From the NCBI GenBank assembly GCA_002280565.1, contig NCEF01000001.1:119620-183619 (forward strand): a DNA stretch of 64,000 nt, read 5' to 3'. The notes beneath the pieces were generated by a model. That model ran no database searches, was not told the origin of the DNA, and saw nothing but the letters and a program-made list of their open reading frames with translations. Shown in pieces: positions 16,681-28,071 of the stretch. The translations under genes and the position numbers were made by a program. Each line of letters begins with the position of its first letter. Within the stretch, counting starts at the first letter, position 1. The DNA is from Sphingomonas sp. 32-66-10. GTDB taxonomy: Bacteria > Pseudomonadota > Alphaproteobacteria > Sphingomonadales > Sphingomonadaceae.

Positions 16681-18764
16681 GGCGCGCGTAGCGGTTCGCG
16701 CTGCGGCGTTTGCTGCTGGGCCGGGGGACGGTCGGCCGGGTCGCGGCGCGGTGCCGGTTGCGGATCGCGCGGGGCATCACGGCCGGTCATGCGGTCGAGC
16801 CAGTCCTGGCTGATCCCGCCTTCATCGCCCTGGGCGGGCTCGCCCTCGATCGGTTCCTCGTCCCGCGCGACCGGGTTGCCGTCCTGATCGACAAACACGC
16901 CATTATCGGCTTCGCCCCACGCTTCCTGATCGGGCTCCATCTGCCATTCGGGCAGCGTTACCGCCGTATCGAACTCTTCGACCGGGCGGTTGGCGACCGC
17001 GACGCGCATGAAATTGGCGAAGGCGCGCGCGGGTGCCGTGCCGCCCTGCAGGCCGCCGACGCGCTTGGCATCGTCGCGACCCATCCACACGCCGGTGGTG
17101 AGGCCCGAGGAGAAGCCGAGGAACCAGCCATCCTTGTTCGAGGTGGTCGTGCCGGTCTTGCCCGCGACCGGACGGCCGATCTGCGCCGCCTTGCCGGTGC
17201 CGGTGTTGACCGCGGTCTGCAACAGGTCGGTCATCTGCGCCGCGACATAGGGGGCGACCAGCACGCGCGAGGTGTCGACCTCATGCTGATAGATCACTGC
17301 GCCGTTCGCGGTGACACGAGTGATGGCATAGGGGGTCACCGCCACGCCCTTTTGCCCGACCGAGGCGAAGGCGCGGGTCATGTCGATCAGCCGGACATTG
17401 GAGGTGCCGAGCACCATTGCCGGCTGGGTATTGATCGGCGTGGTGACGCCGAACCGCCGCGCCATGTCGGCGACGGTGCCGAAGCCGGTTTCCTGCCCCA
17501 GCTTTGCCGCAACCGTGTTGATCGAATAGGCAAAGGCGGAGCGCAGCGTCATTTCGCCGCTGAACCGCCCGCTATTGTTGCGCGGGCTCCAGCCATTGAT
17601 CGTGACGGGTTCGTCAACCACACGATCCTCGACCTTGTGGCCCGCCTCCAGCGCGGCGAGGTAGACGAACAGCTTGAAGGCGGAGCCCGGCTGGCGCGTC
17701 GCCTGGGTCGCGCGGTTGTAGATCGACGAGACATAATCGCGCCCGCCGACCATCGCGCGTACCGCGCCATCGCGGTCGAGGCTGATCAGCGCGCCCTGCG
17801 CCCCCTTGGGCGTGTTCGCCTGGATCGCCTGGGTCGCGGCATTCTGCATCTTGAGGTCGATCGTCGTCCACACGTCGAGCGGGGCGACGGTCTCATCGAT
17901 CAGCACCTCAAGCTGGGGCAGCGCCCAATCGGTGAAGTAGCGCACGCTGTTCTGCTTTGGCGCGGCGGCGAGCTTGACCTCTGCCGGGCTGGCGGCGGCG
18001 GCTTCAGCAGCGGTCAGCGCGCCGGTTTCGACCATGACGTCGAGCACCACGCTGGCGCGACCGACAGCGGCCTGCGCATCGGCGGTGGGCGAATAGCGTG
18101 ACGGCGCCTTGACCAGGCCCGCGATCACCGCCGCTTCGGACAGCGTCAAATTGGTCGCGGGATGGCCGAAAAAGGTGCGCGACGCGGCGTCGATGCCATA
18201 GGCGCCACCGCCGAAATATACCTTGTTGAGATAGAGTTCGAGGATCTGGTCCTTGGTGAATTTCCGCTCCAGCGCGAGCGCCAGGATCATTTCGCGGAAT
18301 TTGCGCCCGACATCGTACTTGTTGGACAGGAAGATGGTGCGCGCGACCTGTTGCGTGATGGTCGACGCGCCCTGCAGCCGTCGCCCGGTCCCGCGATTGT
18401 CGATTGCGAATTTGGTGATGCGGGCGAGCGCGACCGGATCGACGCCCCAGTGGGAGCGGAAGCGGCGATCCTCAATCGCCACCATCGCGTCGCGCATCGG
18501 CTCTGGAATCTTGTCATATTCGATCCACTCGCCATAGCTCGGCCCCAGCGAGACGATGACCGTGCCGTCGGCGGCATGGACGCGGATCATCTGGCCATTG
18601 GGTGAGGATTTCAGCTCCTCATAGCTCGGCAGCGACGACTTGGCGGTATAGACCGCGATTAGCAATGCGATGAACGCGGCGAGCGCGGTCAACGCAATGC
18701 CGCCCCCCACCCAGAGAAGGATGCGGCGCGCCTTGGGCGAGAGCATTGGTTTACGGGTGGCCAT
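16656..18764 (-). CDS. PBP1A family penicillin-binding protein
   Basis: A bifunctional peptidoglycan glycosyltransferase/transpeptidase. The 702-residue protein has one N-terminal membrane anchor (about 15-40). Its GT51 domain contains the VAIEDRRFRSHWGVD motif with the catalytic Glu, and GASTITQQ. The transpeptidase domain contains the SxxK motif (SAFK), the SxN motif (YSIN) and KTG (GKTGTT). A low-complexity Pro/Arg/Asp tail of about 60 residues ends the protein. It lacks the long insert of E. coli PBP1A. It probably acts in the divisome or elongasome, as usual for class A enzymes. Confidence 0.94.
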   Translation of the reverse strand: MATRKPMLSPKARRILLWVGGGIALTALAAFIALLIAVYTAKSSLPSYEELKSSPNGQMIRVHAADGTVIVSLGPSYGEWIEYDKIPEPMRDAMVAIEDRRFRSHWGVDPVALARITKFAIDNRGTGRRLQGASTITQQVARTIFLSNKYDVGRKFREMILALALERKFTKDQILELYLNKVYFGGGAYGIDAASRTFFGHPATNLTLSEAAVIAGLVKAPSRYSPTADAQAAVGRASVVLDVMVETGALTAAEAAAASPAEVKLAAAPKQNSVRYFTDWALPQLEVLIDETVAPLDVWTTIDLKMQNAATQAIQANTPKGAQGALISLDRDGAVRAMVGGRDYVSSIYNRATQATRQPGSAFKLFVYLAALEAGHKVEDRVVDEPVTINGWSPRNNSGRFSGEMTLRSAFAYSINTVAAKLGQETGFGTVADMARRFGVTTPINTQPAMVLGTSNVRLIDMTRAFASVGQKGVAVTPYAITRVTANGAVIYQHEVDTSRVLVAPYVAAQMTDLLQTAVNTGTGKAAQIGRPVAGKTGTTTSNKDGWFLGFSSGLTTGVWMGRDDAKRVGGLQGGTAPARAFANFMRVAVANRPVEEFDTAVTLPEWQMEPDQEAWGEADNGVFVDQDGNPVARDEEPIEGEPAQGDEGGISQDWLDRMTGRDAPRDPQPAPRRDPADRPPAQQQTPQREPLRAPQDDRPNE

Positions 18765-18813
18765 GAGACGCTGTGTGACGATTTACGGGTGAACCGGTGC
18801 TGTCACAAGCGAA

Positions 18814-19224
18814 TCATGCGTCGCCCGATATCGCTCTGGGCCGAAATTCCAGCGCCACCGAATTGATGCAATAGCGCAGCCCGGTCGGCGGCGGGCCGTC
18901 AGGGAAGACATGGCCCTGATGCCCGTCACAACGCGCGCAGCGCACCTCGATCCGCGTCATGCCGTGGCTGGTGTCGCGATGCTCGCTGATGTGATCGGGC
19001 GCGACGGGCTGGGTGAAGCTGGGCCAGCCCGATCCCGAATCATATTTGTCGTCGCTGTCGAACAGTTCGAGATGACACCCCGCGCAGCGATAGCTGCCGT
19101 CCGCCTTGTTATCCGACAGCGCGCCCGAAAAGGCACGCTCGGTCCCGGCTTCGCGCAGGACATGATATTGTGCGGGGGTCAGGCGCTGACGCCATTCCGA
19201 CTCAGACAGGTTAAGCTGATCCAT
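18814..19224 (-). CDS. msrB: peptide-methionine (R)-S-oxide reductase
   Basis: MsrB reduces the R-epimer of methionine sulfoxide in oxidised proteins. The 136-residue product has two zinc CxxC pairs (CAGC and CARC), the SGWPSF motif, [19 protein letters not shown] with the catalytic cysteine, and the short tail usual for cytosolic MsrB. The ATG at 19224 gives the conserved start [11 protein letters not shown]; a much longer frame runs into noncoding and neighbouring sequence. It lies 46 nt downstream of the methyltransferase gene on the same strand. Confidence 0.95.
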   Translation of the reverse strand: MDQLNLSESEWRQRLTPAQYHVLREAGTERAFSGALSDNKADGSYRCAGCHLELFDSDDKYDSGSGWPSFTQPVAPDHISEHRDTSHGMTRIEVRCARCDGHQGHVFPDGPPPTGLRYCINSVALEFRPRAISGDA

Positions 19225-19270
19225 GTGCGCAGATGTGTGGTGCGCAACGGCCCCCGTCAATTGGCTGGCG

Positions 19271-19894
19271 TCAATCGGCGGGCGCATCCTTCCACGCCCA
19301 CCAGAGCTGCGCCGGGGGCACGTTCCACCATTCCATCGCATGGTCGATGCGCGGGAAGTGCGGGGTGAGGAAATTGCGGACATTGGGATTGAACTGATAG
19401 ACCAGAAACTGGCCCTCGAGACGCAGGACGCGATGTGTCGCCGCCGCAATCTCCTCGCCCACGCCCGCGGGCAGGGTTGAGAAGGGCAGGCCCGACAGGA
19501 CGTAATCGGCATGCGCCTCGCCATGGTCCGCGACGATCGCATTCACGTCCGCCGCCGAGCCATGGATCGCCGAAAAGCGCGGATCGACAATGGTGCGGCG
19601 CAGATAGGCGACGAAATCGGCATTGGTGTCGATCGCGATATATTTGGCGTTCGGGCCGAGCCGCTCGAGCACGGGGCGGCAGAAGGTGCCGACACCCGGA
19701 CCATATTCGACAAAGACCTTGCAGTTATCCCAGTCGACCGGGCCCAGCATCTTGCGGATCAGCTTGCCCGAGGAGGGGATGATCGATCCGACCATCACCG
19801 GGTGCTTGAAAAACCCCTGAAGAAACAGCGCCTGGGGCGATAGCGGGCGCGAAGCCTTGCGCTTCGTGCGGGCGATCGTGGTCGAACCGGTCAT
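19271..19894 (-). CDS. class I SAM-dependent methyltransferase, phospholipid N-methyltransferase-like
   Basis: A 207-residue protein with a Rossmann methyltransferase fold: motif [18 protein letters not shown] near residue 62, the acidic end of strand 2 in IAIDTN, and a [13 protein letters not shown] motif IV-like segment. The overall pattern, including the N-terminal [15 protein letters not shown] segment, is that of the PmtA/RsmA-like group that methylates phosphatidylethanolamine in alphaproteobacteria. The lipid substrate is inferred from family only. The ATG at 19894 is chosen over an in-frame TTG one codon earlier. Confidence 0.75.
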   Translation of the reverse strand: MTGSTTIARTKRKASRPLSPQALFLQGFFKHPVMVGSIIPSSGKLIRKMLGPVDWDNCKVFVEYGPGVGTFCRPVLERLGPNAKYIAIDTNADFVAYLRRTIVDPRFSAIHGSAADVNAIVADHGEAHADYVLSGLPFSTLPAGVGEEIAAATHRVLRLEGQFLVYQFNPNVRNFLTPHFPRIDHAMEWWNVPPAQLWWAWKDAPAD

Positions 19895-19926
19895 CAAACA
19901 TCCTCAAGTCGGTGTCGCGCTTCTGT

Positions 19927-19946
19927 AGGACAGTTGCAACGGTCCT
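19927..19946. promoter_or_regulatory. near-palindromic operator candidate
   Basis: AGGACAGTTGCAACGGTCCT is a 20-bp palindrome with a single mismatched pair. It sits in the divergent gap between the methyltransferase (start 19894) and the monooxygenase-MFS pair (start 20027), where an operator would be expected. No regulator gene is adjacent, so the binding protein is unknown. Confidence 0.35.
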
Positions 19947-20026
19947 GTCATCATTCACATGCCGCATTAACGTTCTTCGTGCGGTGCAGGTTGCGCCACG
20001 GCGGGAAACGTTTCATCCTGAAACCC

Positions 20027-20350
20027 ATGGAAAATCCGCGCACAGGACAGATCGCCGTGATCTTCGTCTCGCAGCGGACAGGTGCGGAAGAGGCGGAATA
20101 TGGCGCCGCCGCCACCGCGATGGCGGAGCTGGCAGCGGCGCAGCCGGGCTATGCCGGGGTCGACAGCGTCCGCGATGCGCAGGGTCTGGGCATCACCATC
20201 AGCTATTGGACCGATGACGCCAGCGCGATCGCGTGGCGCGATCATCCCGAACATGCCCGCATCCGCGAGATGGGCCGGGCGCGCTGGTATGACTGGTACA
20301 CGCTGGAGGTGACCCGGGTCGAACGCGGCTATCGCTGGAGCCGGGCATGA
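20027..20350 (+). CDS. antibiotic biosynthesis monooxygenase-like (ABM domain) protein
   Basis: A 107-residue protein with the small ferredoxin-like ABM fold: an N-terminal strand IAVIFVSQRT, a helix around MAELAAAQPGY, then YAGVDSVRD and the ITISYWTDDASAIAWRDHPEH segment typical of this family. Such proteins are cofactor-free monooxygenases or haem degraders, but many are of unknown function. The ATG at 20027 gives the domain start; the longer frame from 19934 runs through the promoter region. Its stop overlaps the MFS start by 4 nt, suggesting a shared operon. Confidence 0.8.
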   Translation: MENPRTGQIAVIFVSQRTGAEEAEYGAAATAMAELAAAQPGYAGVDSVRDAQGLGITISYWTDDASAIAWRDHPEHARIREMGRARWYDWYTLEVTRVERGYRWSRA

Positions 20351-21663
20351 CATCGCCCCGGATCGACCGCACCTTCGCGATCCTGTTTGCCGTCATGTTC
20401 GTGATCGCGGCCGGCAATACTGCGCTGCAATCGGTGCTGCCGGCGCTCGGGCGTTCGCTCGGCGTAGCCGACAGCGCAGTGGCGGCGGCGTTTTCGGTGT
20501 CGGCGTTGCTGTGGACACTGGTCGCGCCCTTCTGGGCCAATCGGTCGGATCGCTATGGGCGGCGCAAGATGGTGTTGCTGGGCCAGGTCGGCCTGACCGC
20601 GTCCTTGTTCTTCTGCGGCCTGTTTCTGGCGGCCGGGATCAATGGCTGGATCGCGCCGGTCACGGCCTTTGCCTTCTTTGTCGCCGCACGGATGCTCTAT
20701 GGCGGGTTCGGATCGGCCGCACCCCCCGCAATTCAGGCGATCGTTGCCTCGCGCACCAGTCGGGACGAGCGCACCAAGGCGCTGACCCTGCTCGGCTCAG
20801 CGTTCGGGCTCGGGACGATTCTGGGCCCGGCGATTGCGCCCTATCTGGTGCTGGGCGATCTGTGGCGCGGCGGGCCGACGATCGGGCTGGCGGGGCCGGC
20901 GCTGATCTTCAGCGGGGTTGCGCTCGCGATGCTGTTCGCGGTCGCCCGGTTGCTGCCGCGCGATGTCGATGACAGCATCAGCCATGGCGCGGCGTCGAGC
21001 TATCCGTCGATCGGCGGGCAGGCGAGCGGGGCGAGCGTGACCGCCGCGACCGCGGCCGCGATCGAGCCGATCGGGTTTCTAGACCCGCGCGTCCGCGCCT
21101 GGATGATCTGTGGCCTAGTCCTGGGCCATGCGCAGGCGATGGCGGGGCAGGTGATCGGGTTCCTGATCATCGACCGGCTGGGGGTCGCGCCGCTGGAGGC
21201 GATCGAGGCGACGGGGCTGGTGCTGATGATGGGTGCGGGGTCGGCGCTGCTGGTGCAATGGGGGATCATCCCGCTGCTGGGGCTCAACCCGCGCCAGTTG
21301 ATGCTGATCGGATTGAGTTTGAGCGCGGTGGGGTGCCTTGCCACCGGTACCGCGACCTCATTGTACGGGATCGCCACCGCCTATGTGCTGACGACGATGG
21401 GATTCGGCTTTTCGCGCCCCGGTTTCACGGCGGGATCGTCGCTGGCGGTGCCACAGGGCGCGCAGGGGTCGGTGGCGGGGAAGGTCACGTCGATCAACGG
21501 CGCGGCATTCATCCTCGGCCCGTCGATCGGCGTTGCGCTGTATGGCGGTTGGCGGCCGCTCCCCTATCTGGTCGCGGCCGCCGCCCTGGCAGTGCTGGTC
21601 GTCTATGGCTGGTTCAGTCTTCGGACGAGCGAGTCCGCCCCTGCAGCATCCCCGGAGCGATAA
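20347..21663 (+). CDS. MFS transporter
   Basis: A 438-residue major facilitator superfamily protein with about twelve hydrophobic segments in two halves and the MFS loop motif RSDRYGRRKMVL between helices 2 and 3. A longer hydrophilic stretch around residues 200-235 separates the halves. The pattern resembles drug-proton antiporters such as the TCR/Bcr groups, but the substrate is not predictable. It is coupled by ATGA to the ABM-domain gene. Its 3' end overlaps the convergent CDC48-type gene by 50 nt. Confidence 0.88.
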   Translation: MTSPRIDRTFAILFAVMFVIAAGNTALQSVLPALGRSLGVADSAVAAAFSVSALLWTLVAPFWANRSDRYGRRKMVLLGQVGLTASLFFCGLFLAAGINGWIAPVTAFAFFVAARMLYGGFGSAAPPAIQAIVASRTSRDERTKALTLLGSAFGLGTILGPAIAPYLVLGDLWRGGPTIGLAGPALIFSGVALAMLFAVARLLPRDVDDSISHGAASSYPSIGGQASGASVTAATAAAIEPIGFLDPRVRAWMICGLVLGHAQAMAGQVIGFLIIDRLGVAPLEAIEATGLVLMMGAGSALLVQWGIIPLLGLNPRQLMLIGLSLSAVGCLATGTATSLYGIATAYVLTTMGFGFSRPGFTAGSSLAVPQGAQGSVAGKVTSINGAAFILGPSIGVALYGGWRPLPYLVAAAALAVLVVYGWFSLRTSESAPAASPER

Positions 21664-23908
21664 AGCCGATCGGGTTCAGCGACACCGCGTCCTGCTTCAT
21701 CTTCGAGACGATCTGCGCATATTCCTGCTCCATTTCCGGCGTGACGGTCGCGCGTGAATCGGCCAGCGCCGCTTCGAAATGCGCCATCGTCACCTGTGTC
21801 GCGGGGGGCCGTTCGCGCAACGCGGCAAGGCCGGCGCGACGGGCGACGTCCTCCAGATCCGCGCCGGTGAAACGGACGGTGCGGGCTGCGACCGCAGCGA
21901 GATCGACATCGTCGGCAAGTGGCATCTTCTGCGTCTGGATCTTGAGGATGCGCTCGCGCCCGGGGGCGTCGGGCACACCGACATAGATCAGCTCGTCGAG
22001 CCGGCCCGGGCGCATCAGCGCCGGGTCGATCAGGTTCGGCCGGTTGGTCGCACCGATCACCACGACCGACTGCAGCTCCTCCAGCCCGTCCATCTCGGCG
22101 AGGATGGTGTTGACCACGCGCTCGGTCACCTGCGGTTCGCCCATCCCCGACCCGCGCGCGGGGACAAGGCTGTCGAGTTCGTCGATGAAGATGACGCATG
22201 GCGCGACCTGGCGTGCGCGCGCGAACAGCCGGGCGATCTGCTGCTCGCTCTCGCCATACCATTTGGACAGCAGGTCGCTCGACTTGGTGGCGATGAAATT
22301 CGCCTCCGCCTCGCGCGCCACCGCCTTGGCGAGCAAGGTCTTGCCGGTGCCGGGTGGGCCATAGAGCAGGAAGCCCTTGGCCGGACGGATGCCGAGCCGG
22401 CGGAACGCGTCGGGATCGCGCATCGGCAGCTCGACGCCCTCCTTGAGGCGCATCTGCGCATCGTCGAGGCCGCCGACATCCTCCCATTTGATGTTCGGCT
22501 TTTGCACCATCACCTCGCGCATCGCGCTTGGCTGGACGCGCTTCAGCGCCTCTACGAAATCCTCGCGGGTGACGGCGAGCGTTTCGAGCACATCGGCGGG
22601 GACGGTTTTGTCGCTGAGGTTGAGGCGCGGCATGATGCGCCGCACCGCCTCGATCGCCGCTTCGCGGGCGAGCGCCGCGATGTCCGCGCCGACAAAGCCG
22701 AAGGTGGTGCGGGCCAGCTCGTCGAGATCGACGCGCTCCTCGATCGGCATGCCGCGGGTGTGGATGCCGAGGATTTCGCGACGCCCGCGCTCGTCGGGGA
22801 CGCCGACGATGATCTCGCGGTCGAAGCGGCCGGGACGGCGCAGCGCCTCGTCGATCGCCTCGGGCCGGTTGGTCGCGGCGATGACGACGATGTTGGCGCG
22901 CGCCTCCAGCCCGTCCATCAGCGTCAGCAGCTGGGCGACAAGGCGCTTTTCGGCCTCGCCCGAGACCTGGCCGCGCTTGGGCGCGATCGAATCGATCTCG
23001 TCGATGAACACGATCGAGGGGGCGTTTTTCGCCGCCTCCTCGAACACGTCGCGCAGCCGCTTTTCGGATTCGCCATAGGCCGATCCCATGATCTCGGGAC
23101 CGTTGATCAGGAAGAATTGCGCATCCGATTCATTGGCGACGGCGCGCGCAAGGCGGGTCTTGCCGGTGCCGGGCGGCCCATGGAGCAGCACGCCCTTGGG
23201 CGGATCGACGCCGAGGCGCTGGAACAATTCGGGGTAGCGCAGCGGCAGTTCGACCATCTCGCGCAGCTGATCGATCGTCGCGGCCATGCCGCCGATATCG
23301 TCGTACGTCACGTCGGCGCGGCGCAGTTCGCGCGCTTCCTCGAACTCGTTGCGCAGCTCGATCTCGGTCTCGGCATCGATATGGACGATACCGCGCGGGA
23401 CGGCGGAGACGACGGTCAGGCGAATCTCCTGCAGCGCATAGGCGGGTGCGCGCAGGTGCTGGAGCACATTGGGCGGCATGTCCGACACGCGCTGTTGCCC
23501 GACGGTCGAGATGGTGTCGCCCTGGCACAGCGGACGGCCAAGGAAGGTGCGGCGCAGTGCGTCACCCGACCCTTCGAGCCGCAGGTCGCGGCGGGCGGGG
23601 GCAAAGATCACGCGAGTCGCGGGGCGCGACTCGGCCTTGCGCACCTCGACGAAATCGCCCGAACCGACGCCGGCATTGGCGCGCTGAAGCCCGTCGATGC
23701 GCAGCAGCTCGAGCCCTTCATCCTCGGGATAGGGGTAGACGGCGCGCGCCGGGGTGGTGCGCTTGCCGATGATCTCGACCACATCGCCCTGTTGCAGACC
23801 GAGCGTGTCCATCATCGCGCGGGGCAGGTGCGCGAGGCCGCGGCCGCTGTCCTCCGGTCGCGAATTGGCGACCTGCAGCTTGCGCGTATCGGTTTCGGTA
23901 TCGGCCAT
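21614..23908 (-). CDS. CDC48/VCP-like AAA ATPase
   Basis: A 764-residue protein with the complete architecture of CDC48/VCP: an N-terminal double-psi-barrel substrate domain (about 1-180), then two AAA modules. Walker A GPPGTGKT occurs near residues 240 and 513; Walker B sequences are [14 protein letters not shown] and [14 protein letters not shown]; the second region of homology follows each. It should act as a hexameric protein unfoldase, but its bacterial clients are unknown. The ATG at 23908 follows a good AAAGGAGAG site; the 859-residue frame reads through a palindrome and is rejected. Confidence 0.93.
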   Translation of the reverse strand: MADTETDTRKLQVANSRPEDSGRGLAHLPRAMMDTLGLQQGDVVEIIGKRTTPARAVYPYPEDEGLELLRIDGLQRANAGVGSGDFVEVRKAESRPATRVIFAPARRDLRLEGSGDALRRTFLGRPLCQGDTISTVGQQRVSDMPPNVLQHLRAPAYALQEIRLTVVSAVPRGIVHIDAETEIELRNEFEEARELRRADVTYDDIGGMAATIDQLREMVELPLRYPELFQRLGVDPPKGVLLHGPPGTGKTRLARAVANESDAQFFLINGPEIMGSAYGESEKRLRDVFEEAAKNAPSIVFIDEIDSIAPKRGQVSGEAEKRLVAQLLTLMDGLEARANIVVIAATNRPEAIDEALRRPGRFDREIIVGVPDERGRREILGIHTRGMPIEERVDLDELARTTFGFVGADIAALAREAAIEAVRRIMPRLNLSDKTVPADVLETLAVTREDFVEALKRVQPSAMREVMVQKPNIKWEDVGGLDDAQMRLKEGVELPMRDPDAFRRLGIRPAKGFLLYGPPGTGKTLLAKAVAREAEANFIATKSSDLLSKWYGESEQQIARLFARARQVAPCVIFIDELDSLVPARGSGMGEPQVTERVVNTILAEMDGLEELQSVVVIGATNRPNLIDPALMRPGRLDELIYVGVPDAPGRERILKIQTQKMPLADDVDLAAVAARTVRFTGADLEDVARRAGLAALRERPPATQVTMAHFEAALADSRATVTPEMEQEYAQIVSKMKQDAVSLNPIGFIAPGMLQGRTRSSED

Positions 23909-23983
23909 CGGCTCTCCTTTCACCCGTCGGGGGGTGACGCGCAGATAGGCAGCCGGTTCCGTGTCGGCTAGAGTTGGGTGAAA

Positions 23984-24103
23984 CGGCACCGAGCCGATCC
24001 GCCATCCGGTCACCCCGCGATCGCATGCTATGGGTGGCCGGGTGCGGGTAGCCCCGCAAAGTATTACTTTGCGGGGACCCCGTGGGGGAGCGGGCCGGCG
24101 CCG
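23984..24103. repeat. REP-like palindrome, copy 2, interrupted
   Basis: This copy has the same outer arms as those at 14214 and 27967 but is diverged in the left arm and interrupted in the right arm. A segment of about 40 nt (24045-24084) is inserted after GGGTG. It contains a 25-bp palindrome at 24052-24076 (12-bp arms, CCCCGCAAAGTA) and is flanked by GTG on both sides. Confidence 0.85.
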
Positions 24104-24246
24104 AACCATTGTCGACGTAAAACGCGCAAAAAAAATGGGCCGGTCCGAAGACCAGCCCTTTGAAAGGTTTAGGAGAGGATGCCTGAAAGGCACGTCCTAT
24201 GTGCAGTGCGGCGAGTTTTTGTGCAAGTGCGAAGAGCGTTCGTTGC

Positions 24247-24265
24247 GATTGCAGATTCTGCAATC
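24247..24265. promoter_or_regulatory. palindromic LysR-type operator candidate
   Basis: GATTGCAGATTCTGCAATC is a perfect 19-bp palindrome with an inner T-N11-A spacing (ATTGCAG...CTGCAAT), the usual LysR-type binding pattern. It lies about 100 bp upstream of the LysR start at 24367. Autoregulation is inferred. Confidence 0.5.
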
Positions 24266-24366
24266 TGTAACATTCGCGGATTACTGCCGATGACAAAGGT
24301 GTCATGCTTCCGACACCTGCGGGAATGAGTTGCAATATGCTACGCTGCACCACAGAAATATAAGCG

Positions 24367-25257
24367 ATGCGCAGGCTGCCGCCCCTCACCGCCATCGAGG
24401 CGTTTGTCCAGGTCGCACGGCTGGGATCGGTGAAGGCCGCTTCGGAGGAGTTGGCGCTGTCGTCGCCCGCGCTGAGCCGTCGCGTGCAGGCGCTGGAACG
24501 GTTTATCGGCAAGCAATTGTTCGAGCGGCGGCATCAGGCGATGAAGCTGAACGCGGAGGGCGAACGACTGCTGCATTTGATTGCGCCGGCGCTCGACACG
24601 ATGAGCGACGCGATCGAGAGCATGAATAGCGGGACCGAAGTGCTGCGCCTGCGCCTGGGCACGCCGTCGCTGTTCGCGAGCCAGCGGCTGCTGCCGTACC
24701 TCACATCGTTGCGTGCGGTGCATCCGCAGCTTCATCTCGATATCGATACCGGCGGGCATGGCATGTCGCGGCTGGGTGACGGGCTGGACGCGGCGATCGT
24801 GTTGGCGCGCGATATTGAGCCGACCTTGTACGGGCGCCGACTCGACCGCAACCGCATCCGCCCGGTCGCGGCGCGGCGGCTGGCGCACGGGCCGGAGGCG
24901 ATCGGACGGCCCGAGGAGCTGGCGGGCTATTCGATTCTGGCGCATCGCGACATGGCCGATAGTTTCGAGATCTGGCGCACGGCTTTGGGCCTGCCCGATC
25001 TCGAGCCGGTGTCGATCGATCTGTTCGATTCGGGATCGCTGCTGCTGGAGGCGGCGGCGCAGGGAGTGGGGATCGCGTTCATGCTCGATTCGCACCGCAT
25101 CGATCCCGATGACCCGCGCATCGGGACGCTGTTCGGCGAGCCGAGCGTCAAGAGTCCGTATAGCTACTGGTTCGTCTGCCGCCCGCGCGCGCTGGAGCAG
25201 CGACCGGTGAAGCTGTTCCATGACTGGCTGATCGGGTTGTTCGATATTGAGGGGTGA
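24367..25257 (+). CDS. LysR family transcriptional regulator, GcvA-like
   Basis: A 296-residue LysR regulator. Residues 1-62 form the winged HTH (LTAIEAFVQVARLGSVKAASEELALSSPALSRRVQALE in pieces), with the start RRLPPLTAIEAF typical of GcvA-like members. From about 90 to 290 is the effector-binding domain. Target genes are unknown; neither neighbour is an obvious metabolic operon, although the divergent CDC48-type gene is possible. A T-N11-A palindrome lies upstream. Confidence 0.9.
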   Translation: MRRLPPLTAIEAFVQVARLGSVKAASEELALSSPALSRRVQALERFIGKQLFERRHQAMKLNAEGERLLHLIAPALDTMSDAIESMNSGTEVLRLRLGTPSLFASQRLLPYLTSLRAVHPQLHLDIDTGGHGMSRLGDGLDAAIVLARDIEPTLYGRRLDRNRIRPVAARRLAHGPEAIGRPEELAGYSILAHRDMADSFEIWRTALGLPDLEPVSIDLFDSGSLLLEAAAQGVGIAFMLDSHRIDPDDPRIGTLFGEPSVKSPYSYWFVCRPRALEQRPVKLFHDWLIGLFDIEG

Positions 25258-25281
25258 GGGCTGCGAGCCTACTTGCTGAGT

Positions 25282-25565
25282 TCAGTCATTCCAGCGCAAG
25301 GACCCCCCAAGCACCATTTCCGCATGATCCCGGGCTGCCTTTAAACTCGGAAACTGACCGCCCCCGTTCCAAAGCTCGCCGATCGATCCCAATGCCTCGT
25401 ACTCAAGCACGAACGTTGGGAGTTCAATGTCATCCCGCACCTCTGGATCGTCCGCCCAATCACTGGATCCGTAACGCATCGACTGAAATCTGATGCGGAC
25501 ACCCGCGGGCACACTGCCATTGTACAACCAAGTCGCCGTGTTCAGAATATCTCCATCTGTATAAA

Positions 25566-25569
<4 letters not shown>
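25282..25569 (-). CDS. hypothetical protein coupled to ftsK
   Basis: A 95-residue acidic protein I do not recognise. It starts at a GTG that overlaps the ftsK stop by 4 nt (GTGA), giving MIYTDGDILNTATW and ending GSLRWND. The composition is rich in Asp, Glu and aromatic residues with no signal peptide or membrane segment, suggesting a small soluble cytosolic protein. The base composition is more A/T-rich than ftsK, which hints at a late arrival. The coupling to ftsK implies coexpression but not necessarily shared function. Confidence 0.55.
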
Positions 25570-27875
<2,306 letters not shown>

Positions 27876-27966
27876 TCCCACCCGTGTTCGATAATCGTTC
27901 CAATCATCCCCCTTGTGGACTCTGGCGTCAAGGCGAGCGAGCGCCTAACTGCAGTGTTATGGAGTG

Positions 27967-28046
27967 CGGCACCGGCCCGCTCCCCCACCCGGCCACCCAT
28001 ATGATGCTACCGCTGGGTGGCCGGGTGGGGGAGCGGGCCGGTGCCG
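27967..28046. repeat. REP-like large palindrome, copy 3
   Basis: Perfect 33-bp inverted repeat (27967-27999 and 28014-28046) with a 14-nt loop. Its arms are identical to copy 1. A small hairpin TTTCGAC-GAA-GTCGAAA (28047-28063) follows directly, as in copy 1. It lies between the divergent ftsK and UbiH-type genes, ending 25 nt before the latter's ATG. Confidence 0.9.
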
Positions 28047-28071
28047 TTTCGACGAAGTCGAAAAGGGCAAT

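Larger units (their letters stand above)
23909..24366. other. divergent gap between the CDC48-type and LysR genes
   Basis: No gene is supported. It contains the second REP-like palindrome with its nested insertion (23984-24103), then a more A/T-rich stretch with a 19-bp palindrome (24247-24265) that probably serves the LysR regulator. Confidence 0.7.

Noticed and set aside
16710-18101. Long plus-strand ORF of 463 codons opposite the PBP1A gene
   Set aside because: It is a shadow of the G+C-rich minus-strand gene, which has all class A PBP motifs.
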